Shown: positions 1-8,191 of the stretch, piece after piece
How positions within the stretch are numbered: the stretch's first letter is position 1
Layout of the letters: each line of letters begins with the position of its first letter
Notes under the pieces: model-generated
Database searches by the model: none
What the model was told of the DNA's origin: nothing
The model's input: only the letters and a program-made list of their open reading frames with translations
NCBI GenBank assembly: GCA_018714895.1
Contig: DVMQ01000003.1
Coordinates: forward strand, 85,725-149,724
DNA: 64,000 nt
Direction of reading: 5' to 3'
Origin: Coprovicinus avistercoris
GTDB lineage: Bacteria > Actinomycetota > Coriobacteriia > Coriobacteriales > Atopobiaceae
Position numbers and translations under genes: made by a program

Positions 1-463
1 ATTCATTCTCATAATCATGAGTAGACACGGGCTCTGCCGGAGCGGCTTCCTCAGCAGGTTCTTCTTCCGTCTCAGCAGATGCTTCTTCGTTCTCAGTAGA
101 CGCTTCCTCAGATTGCTCCTCTGTTTCGGCTTCAGAGTCCTCTTCATCATCCGAAACATCTTCCACAACTTGCTCCTGTGCGGGTGGGTTGGGGTTGAAT
201 ACCTGCGTGTAGATAAGGTATGCAGCAGAAGCAAGGGTAGCCAGTGCCAGGATAACGATGACTACGATAAGTGCCATAGGCATGCGGCGGCGGCTTCGAT
301 GCCGCGCTTGACCTGCCTGAGTTTGTAAGTTTCCCTGTGATTGTTCAACATCTTCATTGGTGTCTTGACCTGCATTGGCTTCTTGCGTTTGAGCTGGTGC
401 ACCACATATACCGCAGAACTTCGCTCCTGGCCGAAGCTCTGACCCACATTTCTTACAGAACAT
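1..463 (-). CDS. Zinc-ribbon single-pass membrane protein, C-terminus cut by window edge
   Basis: Partial gene; about 154 codons are visible and no stop is reached. The start is the ATG at 463, preceded by AAAGGGG. The N-terminus is a zinc ribbon with CxxC pairs at Cys3/Cys6 and Cys17/Cys20. A Gln/Asn-rich linker follows, then a basic stretch (RSRRR), one transmembrane helix at about residues 63-86, and a very acidic Glu/Ala/Ser/Thr-rich stalk. It is a close paralogue in design of the gene at 1986-2942: both share RRRMP before the helix and YTQV after it. The likely topology is zinc ribbon inside and acidic stalk outside. The function is unknown; proteins of this build are common in Gram-positive bacteria and are usually annotated only as zinc-ribbon domain proteins. 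Confidence 0.8.
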   Translation of the reverse strand, partial: MFCKKCGSELRPGAKFCGICGAPAQTQEANAGQDTNEDVEQSQGNLQTQAGQARHRSRRRMPMALIVVIVILALATLASAAYLIYTQVFNPNPPAQEQVVEDVSDDEEDSEAETEEQSEEASTENEEASAETEEEPAEEAAPAEPVSTHDYENE

Positions 464-504
464 AGCAACCCCTTTCGCAGCATCTGCGGCAACTGATTAG
501 TCTC

Positions 505-1839
505 TTAGATTCCTAATATTTGACGCTTCTTAGCAGAAAATTCTTCTTCAGTGAGAATTCCTTCATCAAACAGTTCTTTATATCGACGAATTCTATCAAT
601 ATCAGAAAGCTGTTCCTCAGAGACAGTTTCTTTCTCCGGGCTCTCATCTTGCACGGTATCGGCAGGTAATGCCACATACTCCTCGTCTGTCTCTTGTTCG
701 GATGACGTCACTCCGGATTGAGTCGCGTTCACCGGAGTGACGTCAAAAGGGAGCAAGGCAGGAAGCGGATTGCCACAGTTGGTGCAGAAGTGAGCGTTCT
801 GTGGGTTGGGTGAGCCACAAACAGGACAGAACAATCCAGGATGCTCAGCGGTTGTATCTGCAACAGAATCATCTTGATCTTCAACCTTTGCAGCAACAGG
901 CGTTGTCTGTTCTGCTGGAGCCTCATCCGCAGGTTCGGGCAGAGCGCTCTTTGAAGACCCTGCTGGAACATATGGAGGGAAATCAGGATGCTTAATTCCA
1001 ACAAGATCGAGCGGCTCAGCACCGTTAGCAATCTCTACAATCACATTTCTACGTCTTTGATAAGTTACACCTTGTTCATTTGCTGTAACTATCTGCTGAA
1101 GTTTTGTAGCAATGGAATGAGCAGCTTCACGCACGCTTTCGGCGGCGCCGCCTTCCAAGCCTTTGCCATTGCTATAGAGCGGAAGGAATTTTACTGGATC
1201 GGATGGATCATCTCTCTCAATTTTGATTTTCATTGAAGTGAGTAGTGTTTGCTGTTTTCTGCCGGTTATACCGCCGACAATCGCACCAGCTCCACCAAAA
1301 AGCAGGCCACCAACAACTGCTCGACCAATACCGCCTTGAGCTATCTGCTCATTATTTTCAAGTATTTCAAACCCAGTAATAGCGCCGTAGGGACAAAAAT
1401 AGTATCTCATTGAACGAACACTTACATCCTTCGGCGATGCACTTCCCCAGTACAGACGTCCATGCGTATCGTCGAAGTACATACCGTTTTGTGCGTCGCC
1501 CGGATGGGCTTCATATGTTGTTACAAACTCGTTTTTCCATACAAGCAAGCACCCATCATCAGGGTTCTTGATGAGCCATAAACCTATCTTATTGCTGATT
1601 TCACTCCACGCTTCGAGGCGCTCAGAGTACCTATGCTTTGCAATGATTGCCTCAATATCTGCTCTTAAATCAGTAACCTTAGCGATTGATGCAGTATCCA
1701 CGAGAGCCCACCAAATATCGCTTGGCAGAGGTGCTCCGTATTTTTTTGCACATGACTCGCACACCAATGCATCACGGAATTGGGCGTAAGGGTTCATTAA
1801 GCCTATCTTCTTACCGCATATTGAGCATCTTTTTGCCAT
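505..1839 (-). CDS. DUF4428/zinc-ribbon/SHOCT domain protein
   Basis: 444 aa; start supported by GAGGAG seven bases upstream. The N-terminal treble-clef-like finger has Cys5, Cys8, Cys27 and Cys30 (DUF4428 type). A middle domain of about 150 residues contains a Gly/Ala-rich segment near residues 170-200 that could associate with membrane. A second zinc ribbon lies near residues 338-360 (FCPVCG and FCTNCG), followed by an acidic linker. The final 33 residues match the SHOCT short helical domain (DRIRRYKELFDEGILTEEEF), which typically ends such proteins and mediates oligomerisation. It lies downstream of a terminator, so it probably has its own promoter in 1840-1922. No enzymatic motif was recognised, and the function is unknown. 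Confidence 0.8.
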   Translation of the reverse strand: MAKRCSICGKKIGLMNPYAQFRDALVCESCAKKYGAPLPSDIWWALVDTASIAKVTDLRADIEAIIAKHRYSERLEAWSEISNKIGLWLIKNPDDGCLLVWKNEFVTTYEAHPGDAQNGMYFDDTHGRLYWGSASPKDVSVRSMRYYFCPYGAITGFEILENNEQIAQGGIGRAVVGGLLFGGAGAIVGGITGRKQQTLLTSMKIKIERDDPSDPVKFLPLYSNGKGLEGGAAESVREAAHSIATKLQQIVTANEQGVTYQRRRNVIVEIANGAEPLDLVGIKHPDFPPYVPAGSSKSALPEPADEAPAEQTTPVAAKVEDQDDSVADTTAEHPGLFCPVCGSPNPQNAHFCTNCGNPLPALLPFDVTPVNATQSGVTSSEQETDEEYVALPADTVQDESPEKETVSEEQLSDIDRIRRYKELFDEGILTEEEFSAKKRQILGI

Positions 1840-1922
1840 AGCGCACTCCTCGCCACAACTCTTTCTTTGATGATTTCATCCTATACATTGCGTAAAAACG
1901 GAAAAAGTAATTTTGACCGCGT

Positions 1923-1957
1923 AAAAAAATTGCTCCCGGTTTTCCGAGAGCAATTTT
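1923..1957 (-). terminator. Rho-independent terminator after the 1986-2942 gene
   Basis: AAAATTGCTC at 1926-1935 pairs with GAGCAATTTT at 1948-1957, and an inner CGG/CCG closes a TTTT loop. Read on the minus strand the stem is followed by seven T residues. It sits just after the stop of the zinc-ribbon gene at 1986-2942. Confidence 0.85.
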
Positions 1958-1985
1958 CATAACGGTCGTATTGCGCTACGGCAGT

Positions 1986-2942
1986 TTAGGAAAAAGAATG
2001 CCAGGCATCTCCAGGAATGGTAAGTTCCTGTTTGCCATCAAGGAGATTCTTTAGCTCATCCTCATGCTCATAGAATTCCTCTTCAGAGATCTGCAATTCG
2101 GATCCGCCACTCCCTGCATAAAACCTTCCATTGGGCAAAGATGCCCCATAATCTGCTTCCACAACAGGCAGTCCATCCTCAATTGCAGTAAGACGAACAT
2201 GATATTCATCGCCGGAATCGGTAACTAAAACCGAACCATCGGTATAAATTCGCATAGATGACGGACTGGCTGCCCACGCGTACACAATTGATTCAATAAC
2301 ACTTACCTCATCATCTGCGTGAGAATATACTGCCACCGGGCTTGCCGTGCCATCTTCTTCTACAGCTGCAACAACTAAATCGAGAATGCCATCCTCGCCT
2401 AAATCTACGAAGGCATACCGCATGCCTACATAACTACTGGAACGATTCTGAGAAAAGGTGTAATCATTCATAACGGCTCTTGAAACGTCCTCGGACACTT
2501 GTGCGTTCTCAGGATCCTGAAGAGCCGCAGTATACTCAGCGATTTTTGCTGCATACACATCTTCCTGACTTGCAAGAGCCTGAGAGGCATCGTTGTCTGT
2601 ACTTTCCTCCTCTGGAGCTGCAGTTTCTTCTTGCTGCTGAGATGGCTGGATAACCTGCGTGTATACCATCCACGTAGCAAAGGCAGTAACAGAGAGCGCA
2701 AGGATAACGAGAATCACAATGAGGACAAGCGGCATACGGCGACGTGTTCTTGTACGTGCTTGATGTATTTGTGCTTGCACATCCCCACGCTCGGACTGTT
2801 CACTAAACGATGCAGTGTGTACTTGATTGTCCGCTGCTGTTTCGGACGGAGCTGACGCAGCCCTTCGAACAACAGGCGCTCCACAGGCGTTACAGAACTT
2901 AGCATCGTCGGCCATGCGTGCACCGCATTTTCCACAGAACAT
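1986..2942 (-). CDS. Zinc-ribbon membrane protein with extracytoplasmic domain
   Basis: 318 aa. The N-terminal zinc ribbon uses Cys3, Cys6, Cys17 and Cys20. After a polar linker and an RTRTRRR basic stretch there is one transmembrane helix at about residues 71-95, then an acidic Gln/Glu/Ser stalk and a folded C-terminal domain of about 190 residues. That domain contains FVDLGEDGILDLVVA, which resembles the Asp-rich FG-GAP/VCBS-type segment of many secreted proteins. By the positive-inside rule the ribbon is cytoplasmic and the large domain is outside. It is probably cotranscribed with the upstream gene at 2977-3579 (34 bases apart after the start is corrected) and ends at a strong terminator. 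Function unknown. Confidence 0.8.
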   Translation of the reverse strand: MFCGKCGARMADDAKFCNACGAPVVRRAASAPSETAADNQVHTASFSEQSERGDVQAQIHQARTRTRRRMPLVLIVILVILALSVTAFATWMVYTQVIQPSQQQEETAAPEEESTDNDASQALASQEDVYAAKIAEYTAALQDPENAQVSEDVSRAVMNDYTFSQNRSSSYVGMRYAFVDLGEDGILDLVVAAVEEDGTASPVAVYSHADDEVSVIESIVYAWAASPSSMRIYTDGSVLVTDSGDEYHVRLTAIEDGLPVVEADYGASLPNGRFYAGSGGSELQISEEEFYEHEDELKNLLDGKQELTIPGDAWHSFS

Positions 2943-2976
2943 AGTTACACCTCAAATATGCGTCACTGCTCGACAA

Positions 2977-3579
2977 CTAAACACCGTAAGACATCTTACG
3001 AGCGTTAAACAGACCCCAAACACCTACACCGATCAGTACCAATGATGCAATCAGCATAAGATAATAAGCTGGACCTAAGTTGAATAACACACTACCAAAA
3101 GCGTCTTCAAGGAAATCCTTATTCGATATGCTAATAACCAGCAGCAGCTCAAAACAGCCGCAAACAATCTGACAAAGAGAACGTTTCTTCGACTGCAGCA
3201 AAATTGTGCTTGCTCCAGCCAGTACTCCTGCAAGCAACATCACGCTATTCTCAATGCTTCCTGTGATTTCCATACTTGACGATTCGTATCCAAACGTAAA
3301 TTGCGCTGCAGAAACCCCGAGAGAACTCCCAAAAACTTCAAACGTTATCAGCGGCAAAAAGAACGCAATGATAACTACCGCCGCGGATCCAAGTGCCGCT
3401 TTTTCCATAAGGCTGAGCGACAAGAGCCAGTCAGTTGAAATGGAAGGGACACGAAATGACGCCTCGTGGGTATGGGTGCGTATTTTTTGGTTCTGATCTT
3501 GAGCGCCGATTGCCGTACCGCAGACACTACAGAACTTCGCTCCATCGGGATTTTCAGAGCCGCAAGAAGGACAAAACAT
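2977..3579 (-). CDS. Zinc-ribbon multi-pass membrane protein
   Basis: 200 aa from the ATG at 3579. A longer TTG start at 3585 would sit on top of the AGAGG ribosome site, so the ATG six bases further in is preferred. The N-terminal zinc ribbon has Cys3, Cys6, Cys17 and Cys20. About four hydrophobic helices follow, near residues 58-76, 108-126, 132-150 and 168-192. No catalytic motif is visible. It appears to be the first gene of a two-gene unit with the zinc-ribbon gene downstream. Together with the genes at 1-463 and 505-1839 it makes four zinc-ribbon proteins in a row, which suggests a shared envelope-related role, but nothing in the sequence identifies it. Confidence 0.75.
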   Translation of the reverse strand: MFCPSCGSENPDGAKFCSVCGTAIGAQDQNQKIRTHTHEASFRVPSISTDWLLSLSLMEKAALGSAAVVIIAFFLPLITFEVFGSSLGVSAAQFTFGYESSSMEITGSIENSVMLLAGVLAGASTILLQSKKRSLCQIVCGCFELLLVISISNKDFLEDAFGSVLFNLGPAYYLMLIASLVLIGVGVWGLFNARKMSYGV

Positions 3580-3762
3580 AATCAACCTCTTTCCATCACA
3601 GAAGGAATATGTTCATTTCCGCAGGTAAAGGACATCATCAGCTGATACGCTTATCCTATGGAATCCTCAAACGCTAAAACAGTATTTTTGGTAGCGTGAA
3701 AAAAATTGCCGCATTGGAGCTGAAACACTACACTTGGAACAAAGCTACAAGAAGGAGCTGCT

Positions 3763-5274
3763 ATGGCAACGCTCGACCCATTCGCGCAAACACGAACATC
3801 CACCGGCATTGTTCCTTGCAAGAATGTTGACGCCGTTCACATGGAAACAGAAACGGGCGAAAAAGCACTCGTAGCTCTTTCATTCATTCCCGAGGATCCC
3901 ACGCACATCTCTCCGCTTACGCACAAACCTGGCCGTGCTTCAATGGACTTGGTTGATCTTGGTGCAAGCGCAACGGTGCGCACTACTCCTAACGGTCCTG
4001 TTACTCAGGTCTCTGCCGATTCACTTCTTTCATTTGCAAAAAAGCATGGTCCACTCTTTGCGCGCACCCCTTTTGCTTGGAATGAAGAAGGAGATAATCC
4101 TGCCGCTGGTGAGCTCTTTGAAGAGGACGCTGGCGCATGGGTATCGGCTGCTTCCATGGCAAATCTTGCTATTGTTGCTCAACAGCTCTCACAGGGACGC
4201 TTACCGCTCGTAACCGCAGGCGATGTTATTGGCAACCTCGTGCGCTGGCACGTTACGACCCCTGAGGTTCCTGAAGACCCTGGTTTTGATCTACTTATCG
4301 TTGCGCGACCGGTAACACCTGAATATGCCGATTGGTTGGGTGCTCCCCTCTTCATACGTCGAGAAGAACTATCAGACCGTATCGACTATTCCTTCTTACT
4401 TCGTGGAGATGAGCAGAACGGCACCGCAGAAAGCGGAACTTGGCTCGAGGTAGTTGTCGCTTCATTTGTACATGAAATTACCGCCGCAGATTATCGCCTA
4501 CTCAGCCAAGCGCTTGGTTTCTCCGAAAGCCTCGATAAAGAAGTGCGCACACGCCTTTCTCTCAATCTTGAAAAGGATGAAAAACCTCGCAAACCCAATG
4601 CCAGCTTAATTGTGGGTGCAAGCCATCTGGCCGACACCAACCTTTTGGGCAAACCTCAGTCTATTGAAGAAGAAGGAGGCAGCGAACTTTTGGCCTCCCT
4701 GGTACGCGCCCTTGTCGCAGCACATTTGCGCGATGCCTATGTGGATGTCTTTTCCGCCTCCGATGAAACAGGCTTTCTTTCGTTTAGGAGCTATCTTTCC
4801 TGGCTCTGGTATGACTTCTCGAGTGGTATTGATAAGGCCCGCATCAAGTATTGCGTGCGTTGCGGACGTGCATTCTCTGTAGTAGGCCATCGTGGGCCAG
4901 ATCGCGTTTTTTGCAGCGATGAATGTCGCAACGCCTCTCATAATGAACGGTCAAACCGGCGACGCGATGAACTGCGTCATGAGTTCTTAGAGCAAAACAA
5001 AACCGTTCAGGAACTTGCCCGCAGATATTTTCCTGAGGAGAAAAAAGCCACAGGAGAAAAACGTGTTCGCCAGTCGCTGCAATCGTGGCCCTCGCTTAAA
5101 CATGCAGTCGACGACGATATTGAGCGCAACGGGTGGACCTCACCTTTGCTGCAACGGTGCCGCAATGAAAAACTGAGTCTCTCTCACCTGCTTACAACGA
5201 AACGTCGCAATCAGCTTGAACGCATACGTGAAACAGTTCAAGACTCACAGAAAACCAAGGCAGCACACTCATAG
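3763..5274 (+). CDS. Unrecognised protein with C-terminal zinc finger
   Basis: 503 aa; ATG preceded by AAGGAG. I do not recognise the family. The first 350 residues are soluble, without signal peptide or membrane segment. Near residues 365-395 a Cys4 finger appears: CVRCG, a spacer of about 18 residues, then FCSDEC, followed at once by an Arg/Asn-rich helix (RSNRRRDELRHE). That arrangement resembles the C-terminal CGNR-type zinc finger of putative transcription regulators, but the CGNR signature itself is absent. The last 110 residues are basic and helical. It is divergent from the zinc-ribbon genes to its left and convergent with cca on its right. A nucleic-acid-binding role is inference only. 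Confidence 0.7.
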   Translation: MATLDPFAQTRTSTGIVPCKNVDAVHMETETGEKALVALSFIPEDPTHISPLTHKPGRASMDLVDLGASATVRTTPNGPVTQVSADSLLSFAKKHGPLFARTPFAWNEEGDNPAAGELFEEDAGAWVSAASMANLAIVAQQLSQGRLPLVTAGDVIGNLVRWHVTTPEVPEDPGFDLLIVARPVTPEYADWLGAPLFIRREELSDRIDYSFLLRGDEQNGTAESGTWLEVVVASFVHEITAADYRLLSQALGFSESLDKEVRTRLSLNLEKDEKPRKPNASLIVGASHLADTNLLGKPQSIEEEGGSELLASLVRALVAAHLRDAYVDVFSASDETGFLSFRSYLSWLWYDFSSGIDKARIKYCVRCGRAFSVVGHRGPDRVFCSDECRNASHNERSNRRRDELRHEFLEQNKTVQELARRYFPEEKKATGEKRVRQSLQSWPSLKHAVDDDIERNGWTSPLLQRCRNEKLSLSHLLTTKRRNQLERIRETVQDSQKTKAAHS

Positions 5275-5296
5275 CGTGCTAAAAGCAGCTCTAGGC

Positions 5297-6697
5297 TTAG
5301 CGATGAGGGCTTCCGGAGTACGCAAGCCATGTTAAGAGTGCCTCACGCGTATTCTCAAGCCGTCCATGTACCACCTCACGCAAACAGGCATCCAAGGTAG
5401 CTCCTACCCACGGACCAGGACGGCCGCCGAACTGTTGTAGGACATCACGGCCGCTGATGGCGAGATCTTGTACACGGTAAGGCGCGTTTTCGGAAAGCAC
5501 CTTCCGGAGCGTACGCTCGATCTTATCAACCTCAACGGCATACCCACGGTATTCCGGTGCTTTGGACAGCGCATCGGCACGCTTGAGCACCAAAGTCTCA
5601 AAGGCAAGCGGCACCGCTTCACCGGGGCTACGACCATCCAAATCGGACAACATGCGCAATACAGAATGGCGTGTAGCTTTAACCGGACGGTCATGAAAAC
5701 GCACGAGATCCACGCAGGGGCGGATCAACGAGAGCGGCAGCGCCAGCGAACGCAAAATAGCCTCGCTCATCTCTGCGCCTGTAGAAGGGTGCCCGAAGAA
5801 ATGGCCTTGTCCACGATCGTCCACAGTAAAGGTCTTTGGTTTACCCACATCATGCAGCAATGCAGCCCAGCGCAGTCGACGGGATGCAACGCCTCCCGAC
5901 AACTCCTCAGTGGCCTCTACCACATGCACGGTGTGATCCCATACGTCGTAGCAATGATAGGGACTGCGCTGCTCAAAGCCGACCATCGGCGCTAAATCAG
6001 GAATCGCAGCGAGCAACACTTCGCGCTCGGACCTCATGGCTAACGCCAAACGACCGGTCATGATAATACCGTCCAACTCGGCTCCAACACGCTCGCGAGC
6101 CACATGCGCAAGCTCTGGTGCGCAAGCAACCAAAGCATCATGCGTATTTTTCTCAACCGTAAAGCCTAAACGGCAAGCAAATCGTACGGCGCGCAGTACC
6201 CGGAGCGCATCTTCACTAAAGCGCTTATACGGATCTCCCACCGCTCGGATAATACCTTGGGCAAGATCCTCTGCACCGCCATACGGGTCGAGCAAACCGC
6301 GAACAGGGTGATAGGCCATGGCATTGATAGTAAGATCGCGGCGCGCAAGATCTTCTGTGACCGAGGAAACAAATTCCACGCTATCGGGATGGCGTGAGTC
6401 TGAATAGGTACCCTCTACGCGATAGGTTGTGATCTCAATGGGATGCCCTGCCACCACAGCGGTAAGTGTTCCATGTTCAATACCTGTCCGATGCACCGTA
6501 ACGCCAGCATTGAGCAGCAACTGCTCACTCTCTTGCCAGTGGGCGTTGCTGGTTATATCCACGTCATGCGCAGCATTCCCCAGCAGCGCATCGCGCACCC
6601 AACCGCCTACAATCCAAGCTTCAAAACCACCACGTTCCAGAACCTCCAGAACATGGAGTGCATAGTCAGGCACAGCTGTTTTGTTGATCCCTGGCAT
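5297..6697 (-). CDS. cca: CCA tRNA nucleotidyltransferase with HD domain
   Basis: 466 aa. It adds or repairs the 3' CCA end of tRNAs in the cytoplasm. The N-terminal nucleotidyltransferase fold shows the class II signature GGWVRDALLG followed by DVDITSNA, whose two Asp bind metal. Next come the neck segment LARRDLTINAMAY and the RRLRWAALLHDVGKP HD motif near the middle (residues about 275-290). The HD domain places it in the bacterial type with phosphohydrolase activity; this subgroup in Actinobacteria is often annotated as poly(A) polymerase/CCA-adding enzyme. Length is normal. It is monocistronic, divergent from the first pepC gene and tail-to-tail with the 3763-5274 gene with only 22 bases between. 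Confidence 0.93.
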   Translation of the reverse strand: MPGINKTAVPDYALHVLEVLERGGFEAWIVGGWVRDALLGNAAHDVDITSNAHWQESEQLLLNAGVTVHRTGIEHGTLTAVVAGHPIEITTYRVEGTYSDSRHPDSVEFVSSVTEDLARRDLTINAMAYHPVRGLLDPYGGAEDLAQGIIRAVGDPYKRFSEDALRVLRAVRFACRLGFTVEKNTHDALVACAPELAHVARERVGAELDGIIMTGRLALAMRSEREVLLAAIPDLAPMVGFEQRSPYHCYDVWDHTVHVVEATEELSGGVASRRLRWAALLHDVGKPKTFTVDDRGQGHFFGHPSTGAEMSEAILRSLALPLSLIRPCVDLVRFHDRPVKATRHSVLRMLSDLDGRSPGEAVPLAFETLVLKRADALSKAPEYRGYAVEVDKIERTLRKVLSENAPYRVQDLAISGRDVLQQFGGRPGPWVGATLDACLREVVHGRLENTREALLTWLAYSGSPHR

Positions 6698-6823
6698 AGC
6701 GGAACCTTTTTTCTATCGTGGTCTTGTAGCTCACTGGGCACAGTATAACTGCGTCGCGCTTGCGTGCTATGCTCAGTTGAAGATAAAACAGTGCCCGTAC
6801 AGCATCTTACAAAGGAGAATGCT

Positions 6824-8179
6824 ATGGATAGCACAGTATCAAGCGCTCTGACAGCCACAGATCTTGCTTCAGCGCGCTCCGCCTTCGAAACCGATCGCGC
6901 CAACATAGTGGCTAAAAACGCCGTAACAGCCCAAGGTTTACGCGCTGTAGCTCGCGTACCAGAGGCAGTTGCAGCAAACGCTATGACCTTTGATGTAGAA
7001 ATTCAGCAGGGTGAACGCTGCGACCAGGAAAGATCTGGCCGGTGTTGGATGTTTGCTTCACTCAACACCATGCGTTTTCGCATTATTAAGAAATACAATC
7101 TCAAATCGTTTGAACTTTCACAGGCATATCCCCTTTTCTTCGACAAGCTTGAGAAATCCAACTGGTTCTTAGGCAACATTCTCGACACGCTGGATGAGCC
7201 GCTGGACGGCCGTCTTGTTGCCTTCCTTCTTACTGACCCAGTAGGAGACGGTGGTCAATGGGATATGTTCCGTGCTCTGGTACGTAAGTATGGCGTTGTA
7301 CCCAAAGAAGCTATGCCGGAAACAGCCTGCTCGCGCAATACCTCGGATCTTGATCGCTACCTCACGCGCTATTTGCGCGCCTGTGCAAAACGTCTCCGCG
7401 ACGCACATGCCAACGACTCGACAGCAGACGAGCTTGAAGCCATGCGCAAAGATATGATGCAGAAGGTATGGAACCTGCTGGCAGTTTGTCTGGGAGAGCC
7501 GCCCGAGCACTTTGAGGTTCGTCTCCGCGATAAGGACAACAACCTTGTGCTTGCAGGTACCTTCACACCGCAGGAGTTCTTTGCGCAAGCCGTGGACATG
7601 AACCTGGATGATTACGTTTCACTTATCTCCGCTCCTACCGCTGACAAGCCCTTTAACCATACCTACACCGTTTCTCGCTTGGGCAATGTTGTAGAGACGG
7701 GCCAGGTACGCTACCTCAACCTGGAGCCTTCTGAACTCAAGCGTGTTGCCATCGCGCAGCTTAAAGATGGTTTGCCCGTATGGTTTGGCTGCGATGTTAT
7801 GCAGAGTTACCTGCGCGACGAAGGCATCATGGATACCGCAGCGCTGGATGTAGACTCCCTCTTTGGTTTTGAAGTAGAGGGCGCACTGGATAAGGCAGCA
7901 CGGCTGGACTATGGTGAATCTCTCATGACACACGCCATGGTTCTGGAAGGTGTCAACCTCGATGCAGATGGCAACCCCACCTTGTGGAAGGTCGAAAATA
8001 GCTGGGGCAAAGATCACGGTCGTAATGGGTTTGACACCATCTCTGATGCCTGGTTCGACGAATATGTGTATCAGGTAGTTGTCGATAAGAAATACCTCAC
8101 GCCCGAAGAGCGCGACATCTATGACAACGAAGAACCCACAACACTTGCCCCATGGGATCCCATGGGATCACTCGCCTAA
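6824..8179 (+). CDS. pepC: Aminopeptidase C (peptidase C1B), copy 1
   Basis: 451 aa. The ATG at 6824 has AAAGGAG seven bases upstream, so the longer reading from 6764 is rejected. This is a bleomycin-hydrolase-type cysteine aminopeptidase that trims N-terminal residues from cytoplasmic peptides. The papain-like triad is visible: Cys74 in SGRCWMFA, His370 in LMTHAMV and Asn392 in VENSWGKD. There is no signal peptide and the length is typical of PepC. A second, diverged copy begins 12 bases downstream with its own ribosome site, so the two form an operon. The family is a homohexameric barrel with self-compartmentalised active sites; two subunits in one operon might build mixed assemblies (inference). 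Confidence 0.93.
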   Translation: MDSTVSSALTATDLASARSAFETDRANIVAKNAVTAQGLRAVARVPEAVAANAMTFDVEIQQGERCDQERSGRCWMFASLNTMRFRIIKKYNLKSFELSQAYPLFFDKLEKSNWFLGNILDTLDEPLDGRLVAFLLTDPVGDGGQWDMFRALVRKYGVVPKEAMPETACSRNTSDLDRYLTRYLRACAKRLRDAHANDSTADELEAMRKDMMQKVWNLLAVCLGEPPEHFEVRLRDKDNNLVLAGTFTPQEFFAQAVDMNLDDYVSLISAPTADKPFNHTYTVSRLGNVVETGQVRYLNLEPSELKRVAIAQLKDGLPVWFGCDVMQSYLRDEGIMDTAALDVDSLFGFEVEGALDKAARLDYGESLMTHAMVLEGVNLDADGNPTLWKVENSWGKDHGRNGFDTISDAWFDEYVYQVVVDKKYLTPEERDIYDNEEPTTLAPWDPMGSLA

Positions 8180-8191
8180 AGGAGCATGCTC

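Noticed and set aside
262..492. 76-residue minus-strand ORF
   Set aside because: It is an out-of-frame shadow of the zinc-ribbon membrane protein that starts at 463.
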